In this document: one piece after another, positions 55,591 through 64,000 of the stretch
Layout: every line of letters starts with the position of its first letter
Position numbering within the stretch: the first letter of the stretch is position 1
NCBI GenBank assembly: GCA_900291925.1
Contig: UWYS01000026.1
Coordinates: 1 to 64,000, forward strand
From: Thecaphora thlaspeos
Lineage: Eukaryota; Basidiomycota; Ustilaginomycetes; Urocystidales; Glomosporiaceae
Direction of reading: 5' to 3'
DNA: 64,000 nucleotides
Notes under the pieces: generated by a model
Databases searched by the model: none
What the model was told of the DNA's origin: nothing
Seen by the model: the letters and a program-made list of their open reading frames with translations, nothing else
Translations under genes and position numbers: made by a program

Positions 55591-57118
55591 ATGGACGTGC
55601 AGATGCGAGACGCCTCTAGCCGCCCTTCCAGGAGGGGTGCAGGCTCCAGAGCCGCCTCCGGTCCTCGCCGCAGCGATCCTTACGCCAGAGACGCAAAGCA
55701 GCGTCCCGCCGCCGCTTCCAGAGCTTCCAGGAACGACAACGCTCCCGCCGCATCCGATGCTAGAGTTCACGCCTCCAGCGGCATGTTCTACCCGCCGCCT
55801 CAGCTCAACATCAAAGGCGCCAGCGGTCCGACATGGGTCATCATCTCCAATCTCGCCATCGGGACATCGGCAGAAGACATCGAGGTGAGCAGGCGCAATC
55901 TGCCCTCCCTCCCGCTCCTCCCATCGAGCCGGGCTTGTCGCTGACCTCCGCCGTTTCTGTTTCAACCGCCCTGCACCCTTCTGCGCAGCTGACGTTCGGC
56001 TCGTTTGGCAAGGTGACCGATGTTAAGGTGAGAAGGCGCAGCCACCAGACCGCCGCGGCAGGAAAGGTCAACTTGCAACTGCATCGTCCTTGCAAGCAGA
56101 CCAAGTGGGCACGCCGAGGATGACCAAGCTAACCACCGGACGCAAATCCCTCTTGCTCTCACGTCTTTCCGTTGCAGCCCCGCGCCTCTCCCGGGGTCAT
56201 TCACACATCCGTCTCGTTCGAGGTCGCCTTCGAGCACAGGCACGAGGCCGACCTCACCGTCGAAAAGTTCCATGGCGCCCTAGCGGACGGCCGCGTTCTC
56301 GCGGTCTCCATCAAGAAGCCCGACCCGTCTACCGACCCCTACAGCCAATTTTCGCGCGCTGCGGCACAGGCGATCGCACAGCGGCCACTCCAACGCAACA
56401 ACAACCTCATCCCCGTGCCCGGCCCCGCCGCCGCCGTGGCGGTGCCCACGGGGCCCGCCGCGATGCGATCGAGAGCCAAGGTGGCCGATCTGCTCGACCC
56501 GCGCGCCAAAAAGGGCGGACCCGCCGCCGTCGCTGCTGGGCCCGGCGCTGGCGCCAAGGTGCCGACGGGACCAAAGGCGGCGCAGAAGAAGGCGGCGCCC
56601 GCACCGCCCGTCAAGTCGCTCAAGGACCGCATCCCGGAGCCCCTGGCCAACCGCCTGCTGACGCCGGCGCAGGCGCAGAAGCTGCGCGCCGCCGAGGCGA
56701 GGCAGAAGGCAAAGGCCGAGGCACAGGCAAAAGCGCAGGCCGTCTTCGGCGGAGGCAAGAAGGGCAAAGCCGCAGCTGGTGCCAAAGAGGGAGTGAGCAC
56801 GCTTCAGTCGAGGATCGCCGTACCGCTCGTGCAGAGGCTCGCGCAGCAGGCCGGGACACCCAAGTCGGACGTGTGAGTGTGCGGTGCCGCGACGTGGGCG
56901 ACCGAGCAGCGTCGCGGCTCCTGGGCCTATTGATCGCGCAACGAAAGCTGACACAGACGCCCCTCCCGCGTCTCTTTTTCTCGGACGTTTTCCCCCGACC
57001 ATGACACAGCGCGGCGCAAAAGGAGGCCGAGCGGAAGAAGAAGCGCGCCGCGGCCAAGCTGAAGAAGGCGGCGACGGCGGCCGGCGGCGCGGCCGGCGGT
57101 ATGGAGATTGACGCATAG
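55591..57118 (+). CDS. RRM-domain RNA-binding protein
   Basis: Four exons, 55591-55884, 55989-56027, 56178-56872 and 57010-57118 (introns 104, 150 and 137 nt), giving 378 aa. The N-terminus is Arg/Ser/Ala-rich. An RRM spans about 80-160: WVIISNLAIGTSAEDIE (RNP2-like strand), LTFGSFGKVTDVK and then VKFHG-type residues VEKFHGALADGRVLAVSI. The middle and C-terminus are Ala/Lys/Pro-rich with a coiled, basic end (KEAERKKKRAAAK) and a final GGMEIDA. The layout is reminiscent of Yra1/ALYREF-type mRNA export adaptors, which also flank an RRM with basic tails, but the RRM match to that family is weak. The second exon is only 39 nt; it was placed because it completes the RRM. Confidence 0.75.
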
Positions 57119-57338
57119 TCGCCGTCGACAGAGACGCGCGCAGCCCACCGCGACTCGGCTGCTCCTTTACACCAGGACGGACGAATTGCCACGAAGCGAG
57201 ACCCTCAACAACGAAGTTATCTACATATGTGTCCAGATGTCGGGCCGGGCTCAATGCTAGCAGAGCAATGCCATGTATGTCCATCGACACCGTTCGCCCA
57301 CATCGACGCGACACGACGAGTGCCTTTGTCGGGCTCTC

Positions 57339-59408
57339 TTACTCGTTCCTCACGGCCCTCTTCTCCAACTCCTTCCACTGCTCCACGACCTGATCGTACA
57401 CCCTAGTCCTCTCCCCCCTCGGGTTCGCCACGACCTGTACACCTCCATTTGCAACACCTTCCTTTCTCCTTCTGATAAACTCATCGAACTCGACATCATC
57501 CTGCTCACCATTCGATCTAGCCCAACCCCAAACAGCTTTGTACGCTGCACCGACGGAACAGAAATTATAATGAGCCGCCTTGAATTGTCCAGGTTGCGAC
57601 GCGTCGGGTTGAACAGGTTTGACGATCGACGTTCCGAAGACGTCGGAAAGCGTTTGAAGAATCGTAGAGTTCGATGAAGCGCCTCCGACGGCGTAGAGGA
57701 GTGAGATGGAGGATTGGGAGGACGTAGAAATGATGGCGGAAGAACGCGATCGGTAGTTGAGGAATTGAGTCTCCAGGATCGCAGCGGCGTTGTGCGATCC
57801 GGAGCGGAAGGGCAAGTCGGATGGCAGTTTGATGAATCCGCTCGTAGCATCCGAACGAACGTAGCGGTGCACACCAGAGGCTCCGGCCGGCTGGGATCGT
57901 GATGGTGTTGTGGTAGCAGCAGGTAAAGGGTCACGAGACGGGATAGACTGTGTCAAGATCGAGCTCGCCCGAAGAACAAGATAGCTGATGGGCAAAGACG
58001 GCGTGGCGACTTACGATAATCTCCGTTCGAAGCCAGTAGAAGCCAACCCTCTGCTCTCCGCCCTCGTCGATCTTGTTGTCGTCTACGTCGCTGTTAAAGG
58101 TATCCCAGCTCTTGTTGCAGAACTCATCGCGCACCCACTCGCGCGCCAACGAGCCGGATTTGTAGACGAGCATGTTGAAGTAGGCCTCCCTCTTGCCCGT
58201 CTGTGCGGGATGGACGAAGGCGTGAAACTCGGGATCGGAGACGTACTGCTTCGTCGAGACCATGACGGTGTCAGAGGTGCCCAGCGAGACGATGGCCTCT
58301 CGCTCCGCTAGACTGAAGGCGAGGAGGGTTGCTGGATTGTCTCCGGTGCCCGGGTAGATTTGGCAGTCTGGGTGGAACCCGTATCGCTCCACCCACCAGC
58401 TTCCGATGCGCCCCATGGATTTGCCCGTATCGCGCGCTACGGTGCCGAGCTTTCGCTCCAACTCCTTGGCACCTCCGAGCTTGCCGTCGTCGTCGACGTC
58501 CGTCTCTCCGCTCGTGAGACGCAGGATGTCCCAGTTCCAGCCCGGTTCCAGCGATCCCTTTGTCTCGTGCGTCCGTTCAGAGTCTGGTCGCATGTCCCAC
58601 ATGTTCATGCCGCACGCATCGCTCTCGTCGATGGGCTTGATCGCGTCGTCCTTGCGTCCGCCCCGACCGGCGCACAGCAGCGTCGTGACGAACGACGAGA
58701 CGAGACCGATGCGTTCCGTATCGACGTACTGCTGCGGGTGCTTGGAGCGCCAAGCGTGGATCTGCGGTCCGGTGAAGCGAGTGTGCGCCTTGGAGCCCGT
58801 GACGCGCGCCAGACCCTGGGCACCGTCGGCGTACAGGGACTCGAAGGCGGCACACGAAGTCGTCGTAGAGCTGTCCTGCCAGTTGGGAACGACGGTGCGC
58901 GAAAAGGCCGAGCCCAGCTGGTCCCGCAGCGTCGAGGACGACAAGAGCGAGACGAGCAGAGATGGCGCTTGGCGCGAAAAGTAGACCGAGGCGTGTTGCT
59001 GGCGGCGATACGCGAAGGGTTCGAATCAGCCGTCTTTGCTCGCACGTCGCACCAAACCAAGCGGCTCTGCTCTGCTCGACCTTCGCACCGCACACTCACC
59101 TGTCCAGCGGCACTGATGCCCCTGACCCTATCGACGGACCAGCTACGTTCCTTGATCTTGTCGGCCATTCGGTCGACCGCCTCTACGTACATCATGACGG
59201 GCCCGACGACGGTCCCCTGCTCGTCGCCCTGCTGCGGCGGGAGGACGCCACCGCGCGTACCATGGTGGGCGAGGTCGGTGTCGAAGCGCACCTCGAGCTC
59301 GTCGAGCACGTCGAGGTGGTTGTCGAGCAGCGACGCCTTGAGCGCTTGCGTGGAAAGGTCGAGGCCCAGGAAGAGCGGCGACGACGGAGCGGCGATGGAG
59401 GCAGACAT
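57339..59408 (-). CDS. XKS1: D-xylulose kinase (FGGY family)
   Basis: Phosphorylates D-xylulose to xylulose 5-phosphate, linking pentose use to the pentose phosphate pathway in the cytosol. Three exons, 59100-59408, 58015-58998 and 57339-57947 (introns 101 and 67 nt, phase 0), giving 633 aa. N-terminal phosphate loop FLGLDLSTQALKAS and ISAAGQ-QHASVYFS across the first junction are diagnostic. PNWQDSSTTTSC, GMNMWDMR, YPGTGDNPATLLA and VSLGTSDTVMVS follow in FGGY order. The C-terminal LLYAVGGASSNSTILQTLSDVFG is the second nucleotide-binding element. Length is near that of yeast Xks1 (600 aa). Ends convergently with the RRM gene, 220 bp away. Confidence 0.93.
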
Positions 59409-59979
59409 GGCGACGTGAGATAAGGGTGACGTTGCGGTGGGGAAGGAAAAGGGGGGGGGGTCTCGAGGCGTGATGACTGCTTTTTTCGAGGAAAGAGGTG
59501 AGGTGGGTGTCGAAAGAAACTTGCTTTAAAAGGGCGGGAAACTGACACGGGCGCACACTACGGCAAGGAGAGCGCAAAGGGAAGGAGGGAGAGGGGTTGA
59601 GGGGGGTTGCCGGGCGCGAGAGCGATCTTGTCGCCTTCCTTCTTCCGACGGAGCGCACGGACGCATCGGCGAAGAGAGAGAGCAAGAGTTGTCCGACGAC
59701 GCCCAGATGTGGAGACACGCACACAGAGAATGCCGAACGCCTCGCCACGTCTGCCCGATGCCGATCTCATCAACCTCCTTTTGCCTCTCCTTCAGCCCAG
59801 CCGGAAGTCGAGTTATCGCCAGCCAGATCGCCAGGCCCGACAACGCGTGGAGCGGCGACGGGCCTTCCAGCTCTGAGTGGCACTTGCTACGAGAGCTATG
59901 GTGTGTTAAAGTTGTCGCCGCCATCGCGGGGATAAAGAGACTCCGGACACCGCAGCCCAGGAAAGAGGGGGAAAAAGTT
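59409..59979. other. Intergenic upstream of XKS1
   Basis: 570 bp with the XKS1 promoter. A run of nine G (about 59451-59459) is the only conspicuous tract. No gene. Confidence 0.55.
59972..59976 (-). terminator. RNA polymerase III terminator of tRNA-Leu(CAA)
   Basis: Five A on the plus strand read as TTTTT on the minus strand, three bases after the tRNA end. Confidence 0.7.
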
Positions 59980-60092
59980 TGGCCGAACTGGGATTCGAAC
60001 CCAGGACAAACTGGATGATAGCGGCTCTCTAATACGGAGCCAAGAAACAAATTCTTGAGGCCAGCCCCATAGACCAACTCGGGCATTCGGCC
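59980..60092 (-). tRNA. tRNA-Leu(CAA) with a 27-nt intron
   Basis: On the minus strand the acceptor GGCCGAA pairs perfectly with TTCGGCC, discriminator A. The D arm is CCC/GGG around GAGTTGGTCTAT. The T arm is CTGGG-TTCGAAT-CCCAG. The loop CTCAAG gives anticodon CAA (60055-60057). The intron is best placed at 60027-60053 (27 nt) between positions 37 and 38. The anticodon stem CTGGC/GCCGC then has four pairs including one G-U, with a mismatch at 27-43. Within the pre-tRNA, CAAG of the anticodon can pair with CTTG in the intron, the arrangement known from yeast tRNA-Leu(CAA). Confidence 0.83.
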
Positions 60093-61903
60093 AATGCTAG
60101 AGCTATTTGAGAACAACAGAAATTATAAACGTAGACATTGTTTCTCTATCTTGCTATCTCGAAAGACTTCGAACACCGTGCGCCTGCGCTTGACCCAGCC
60201 GTCGGCTCTAGCCCTGGCGATGGCTATCCGAGAAGCTAGCAAGCCAGGCCAGGACAGACCAAGACGAGCCTATTCTGACGGCTGAAGACGAGCAAGACCC
60301 GGTGGTAGGCTGGCATCATCACGCTAGGGCTTGGCTGTGGTCTGGCTGGGCGTCGTCGTCGCACGATGCGCGAGACGCTATTTCCTGAGTAGCGCTGCAT
60401 CTCTCGTCTTTATTCGTCTCGACCTTTCTTTTGTTATGTAGATACAGATAGGACGCGAGATCGGCCGCCGGTGATGCACGGCTGCATTGACGTTGCGTTG
60501 GCCTTGTGGACTACAGTAGCTGATTGCTGATTGCTTGAAGCGAAGCAAAGATCTCGGAGCTTGCAAAGACGGAGAGAAGGAGAGGCCGGCGCAGCATGTG
60601 TTGGTTATGTACGTTTCCTGTCGCGTTGCGTTGCGCTGCGGGCGTCGAGGCGTGCGCCGTAAACGTTGCTGCTGCTGCTCGTCTCGATTAGGGGCTGAGA
60701 CGGCGGCTGGGCGCGAACGCGGCGTGGGCGCAGGCACGGGCGCAGGCGCGAGCGAGGAGACAGAGGCCGAAGCCGGCCCAAAAAAAGCGGCTAAGGCAGG
60801 CGGGCAGCCAGGCGCACTCGGTCCCCCTTGACCCCCCCCCCACTCGGTCTGGCCGCCTCCAACAGCCCCCTTGCCCTGCGCTCCACCACCACATCCTCCT
60901 CGACTTCTCCCCTATTCGAGGCCTCCATCAACCACCGCCGCCAGCGCATCGCTTCTTCCCTTGCTCCCGACTTCCCACCACGTCATTACCCTCCTTTTCT
61001 CACTCCGTTCTCGCTGCCATCTAACGCTCCTTCCTTCCAGCTTCACCAGCTCCTTCCGGCCGGTCATTTTGCCAGCGTTTCTCCGTCGCCCTCCAAGCCC
61101 GCCGTGCCTCTCCTCTCCTTGCAAGCGTCTCACCAGCCCAAGCACGCACCGGCCCGCGACCTCGCGGCCATCTAGACGACCAAACAAGCAAGCCCCCTCT
61201 CACCTGTGCCTCCCGTTGCCACTCACCTTATTCGCACGTGCTAAGACCTTCCCTTCCGGAGCCTGCCCTGGCGCCCGTTACTCCAGGCAACACCGCCTCG
61301 GGTGACGACTCCCTGAACGGAACCAGGACAACGACGCCATTCCTCGGTGTCAGCAGCGGCGTCCCTCAAACGTCTCGTGGCGCGACCGCAGCGTGAGTAG
61401 CACTGTCCACCCTCACTTGGGCTGACCGAGGCCTGTGAGCACCGGGAAAAGGCCGTTACAGAGGCAGCCGTGCGTGGGCATCATCACGCTGCAGGATGCT
61501 CGTGCGTCGGGCTCGGGCTCGGGCTCGTGCTCGTGCTCGTGCTTGGACTCTGGCTCTGCTGCCGCACAATGACCTCCCGCTGACACCGCTGTGGCGCCAC
61601 CTCCATCGACCGAATCCTCTCTTGCAGCAGGATCCAAATCAAGTACCGTGACTGAGGAAGCCTTTCATCAGGGACCAGCGCTCCATCAGGGACCATTTAT
61701 TAGCAGCTCAGACCGGTAGCACCGCTTCGGGTTTCACGATCAAGAATATTTATGACGATCTAGACGCGACAGCCGGTCCCTCTCTAAACCTTCACCAGTC
61801 CATGGAATTTCCCTGAAGTGCCCTTTGATCGGCGGAAGACTCGTGTCTTCTTCCTTACTCGAAACGCTTCACCGTCAGCTTTTTCCACGCGCCCCGGGAA
61901 AGA
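60093..61903. other. Intergenic and probable 5' leader of the right-edge gene
   Basis: 1.8 kb. From about 60830 to 61390 the plus strand is strongly C/T-rich, typical of a fungal leader. A good donor (GTGAGTAGC at 61393) and an acceptor (CTCTCTTGCAG, ending at about 61627) suggest a leader intron. Frames of up to 144 codons there are not convincingly coding. A short GGGCTC/GTGCTC hexamer repeat is at about 61508-61548. Confidence 0.45.
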
Positions 61904-64000
61904 ATGCCCTCGGCAGAGAGTTCGGCCACCATGTTGGGACGACAACAGCAGCAGCAGCAGCACGGTGGGACATCGCCTGAGCTCTTGCCGTCCTCTTTCC
62001 TCGCCAACCATCATCGCCTCAGCAACCCCAACGACCCGAAGCTGCACGCGACCAAGGCCGCACGGTCAAAGCGCGCTGGCCTCTTTGGCGGCATCATCGA
62101 GTCCAAGCCCAAAGACAAGAGCACCTCGAAGCTGCAAAAGACACCGTCTAGCAGTGGCGGCGAAGGCCGTGGCAGCGGCGGCCACTTTTCAGACTTTGGC
62201 CCCACGCATGGCAGCAACGACCTCGGCGTTTCGGCCTCGGCCTCGACCTGGACCGCCCGCAGCAACGGCGGCGGTATCAGCGGGATGGCCGCGCCGCGCA
62301 AGCGGACCAGCTCCCGGTCGCGCAGGCACAGCCTCGGTCCCGGCCTCACCAGGAGCGCCGCCGAGCTCCGGGCCCAGGCAGAGAAGCAACAGATGCCGGA
62401 CCTACCCAGCCGCTTCGTAGCGCAGGCCGGCCAGGCCCTGGGCCAAAGCCAGAGCCAGGATCCGAGCCTGGCGCCGCCGCCGCTCGCCCGCACCATTGTG
62501 CACAACAAAACCGCCAGCGGCGACAGCCGACTTCCCTCGGACTGGACACCACTCGACGACGCTCCGCTTCAGGACCACGCACACGGCATGCCCATGTCCC
62601 CGCCATCGACCGCCGGCAGCGGTACCCTTGCGCCGAAAGAGACACCTCAGAGGCTGCCGCTCGACACGCTGGAGCAGCAGCAGCGCACCGCGGCGGCGCC
62701 GGCCCGCGCAGACGTCGACCAGGGCGAGCCCGCTCTTGAGGCGCCCCAGGGATCCCCACGCATCACGACGAGGACACAGAGCCTGCTCAAGGACTCTGGC
62801 GAGTTCCGCGCAAGCCCTCTTCTGAACGGCAACGGCGTCAGGGCTTTTCCGAGCAGCGTATCCACTAACACCGTGCCGGCCAACGGAGGTCTCCAGCCAG
62901 CGGCACCCGTGGCGGAAGCGTCGTCCCTGTACCCGGGTTCGAGGCCGATAACAAATGGCGGCGACAACAGCGGCCATGGGGCGCTGTCGGCATTGGTCGA
63001 GGCAGGGCTACCGTCTTCGCCCTTGTTCGCCGGGCGACAGGACTCCGCCTCTCTCGCACCGCCTACCACACCCGGCTCATCGTCGGCCCTGCTGCCCCTG
63101 GGAAACAGCCAGGCATCTCCGTCGAGGGCCAGCGGACCGGTCTCGATCCGAACCCTGCGAGCCTCCGTCACGCCTCAACCCACCGCCAGGATGACGACGG
63201 GAAAGAGCGCCATCACACCACGCCGTGCAGGCGGCAACAACGGTAGCCTAGGGCAGGATGCCGGCGACAACGGCGACGAAGAACATGAGGAGAAGGAAGA
63301 TGACGACGACGATCTGAACTCCCGGTCGCGTCGCAAGAAGGTCGCCGGGCTCAGCCTGATGGACTTCCTCAGCAGCGAACCGCCCGGCCCTGGCGCCGGC
63401 GTCAGCCCAACTCCGACCTCGTCGAGGTCGCCGCCGGCCACGGTCGCCAGCAGGGACAGGTCGCTGGCGTCCCCCTCGCCGCGAGCTGGTGCTCCCGCGT
63501 TGATCCCCCTGCTGGCGGCCGCGATGAACATTCACCGCTCATCTGAAGCCTTGCAGGCACCAATGCCGCCCAACCCACGCCGACGGAGCAGCGGCAACAC
63601 GGTGCTCCCAACGCAGCGGCTGCAGCAGCTACAATCAACTTCCCCCTTGTCGTCGTCTCGCCGAGACTCGGCGACCTTGGCGTCGACCTCGATCGTCAGC
63701 CAGGGACTCAACGGTGAGCAGGGCCTTTCGAAGCCCCCGCCCTCGCCGTCGCGCTCACAGCCTTCCTTCCTCGCCAGGCTCGACGGCCCCGAGCAGCGTC
63801 GCAACAGCGCCTGGTCTCTAGCGGAAGGACCCGTCATACCGCCGCCACCGCCGCAGCCGAGCAGCCACTCACTCGGGAAGATGAAGCAGGTCGAGAGCGA
63901 CGTAGATGCACGTGCCAAGCAGGGATACAGCCGGGCGATCCGGGCCTTTTCTCCGCGGTTCGGCCCTCCCGTCGACCTCGGCAGCGGCATGTCCCTAGCG
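61904..64000 (+). CDS. Long disordered Ser/Pro-rich protein, 3' end beyond the window
   Basis: An open frame of 699 codons runs from 61904 to the window edge without a stop. Two in-frame ATGs are possible, 61904 and 61931; the second (GCCACCATG) has the stronger context. The protein is almost entirely low-complexity: Ser, Pro, Gly, Arg and Gln, with a short poly-Gln (GRQQQQQQHGG), an acidic run EEHEEKEDDDDD followed by basic SRSRRKK, and SP/TP sites suited to proline-directed kinases. The only ordered-looking segment is VAGLSLMDFLSSEPPG at about 475-490. Codon use looks normal for the window and the frame is fully open, so it is coding. I do not recognise the family. Domains may lie beyond the edge. 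Confidence 0.7.
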   Translation, partial: MPSAESSATMLGRQQQQQQHGGTSPELLPSSFLANHHRLSNPNDPKLHATKAARSKRAGLFGGIIESKPKDKSTSKLQKTPSSSGGEGRGSGGHFSDFGPTHGSNDLGVSASASTWTARSNGGGISGMAAPRKRTSSRSRRHSLGPGLTRSAAELRAQAEKQQMPDLPSRFVAQAGQALGQSQSQDPSLAPPPLARTIVHNKTASGDSRLPSDWTPLDDAPLQDHAHGMPMSPPSTAGSGTLAPKETPQRLPLDTLEQQQRTAAAPARADVDQGEPALEAPQGSPRITTRTQSLLKDSGEFRASPLLNGNGVRAFPSSVSTNTVPANGGLQPAAPVAEASSLYPGSRPITNGGDNSGHGALSALVEAGLPSSPLFAGRQDSASLAPPTTPGSSSALLPLGNSQASPSRASGPVSIRTLRASVTPQPTARMTTGKSAITPRRAGGNNGSLGQDAGDNGDEEHEEKEDDDDDLNSRSRRKKVAGLSLMDFLSSEPPGPGAGVSPTPTSSRSPPATVASRDRSLASPSPRAGAPALIPLLAAAMNIHRSSEALQAPMPPNPRRRSSGNTVLPTQRLQQLQSTSPLSSSRRDSATLASTSIVSQGLNGEQGLSKPPPSPSRSQPSFLARLDGPEQRRNSAWSLAEGPVIPPPPPQPSSHSLGKMKQVESDVDARAKQGYSRAIRAFSPRFGPPVDLGSGMSLA

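Overview
The window looks like nuclear DNA of a GC-rich basidiomycete fungus, most likely of the smut lineage (Ustilaginomycotina); the placement is an inference. Genes carry zero to four short introns (67 to 174 nt) with GT-AG borders. They encode typical fungal proteins (Atg9, Snf5, squalene synthase, fungal-type GGTase-I beta, a PTH11-like receptor), and the tRNA genes have introns at the eukaryotic 37/38 position. I saw no bacterial operon structure, transposon or CRISPR array.

Left part (1-12 kb): a decayed Gfd2/YDR514C-like RNase H-fold gene runs in from the left edge. It is followed by the biotin-carrying alpha subunit of methylcrotonyl-CoA carboxylase, a tRNA-Glu(CUC), and a secreted GH16 beta-glucanase gene broken by four in-frame stops. 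The two broken genes together hold seven premature stops, and none of the seven is TAA.

Middle part (12-43 kb): a secreted amidase, a PTH11-like rhodopsin-domain receptor, a very large Snf5 subunit of SWI/SNF with a GATA-like finger, Atg9, an M28 membrane metallopeptidase of the Pff1/ERMP1 type, PRMT3, GGTase-I beta, a tRNA-Leu(AAG) and squalene synthase. Three gene pairs are divergent: amidase/receptor across about 2.9 kb, and Atg9/M28 and PRMT3/GGTase-I beta across short shared promoters. GGTase-I beta and squalene synthase lie close together and both use products of the isoprenoid pathway.

Right part (43-64 kb): a DUF427-MFS fusion transporter, a secreted M43 metalloprotease, an RCC2-like protein with a C-terminal PHD finger, an RRM protein, D-xylulose kinase, a tRNA-Leu(CAA), and a long disordered protein leaving the right edge. 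Long intergenic stretches, mainly 14-15 kb and 47.8-49.9 kb, repeat a short GTACTGTAC-type palindrome. All coordinates, intron borders and reading frames were derived by reading the sequence; functional names rest on recognised motifs, not on a database search.
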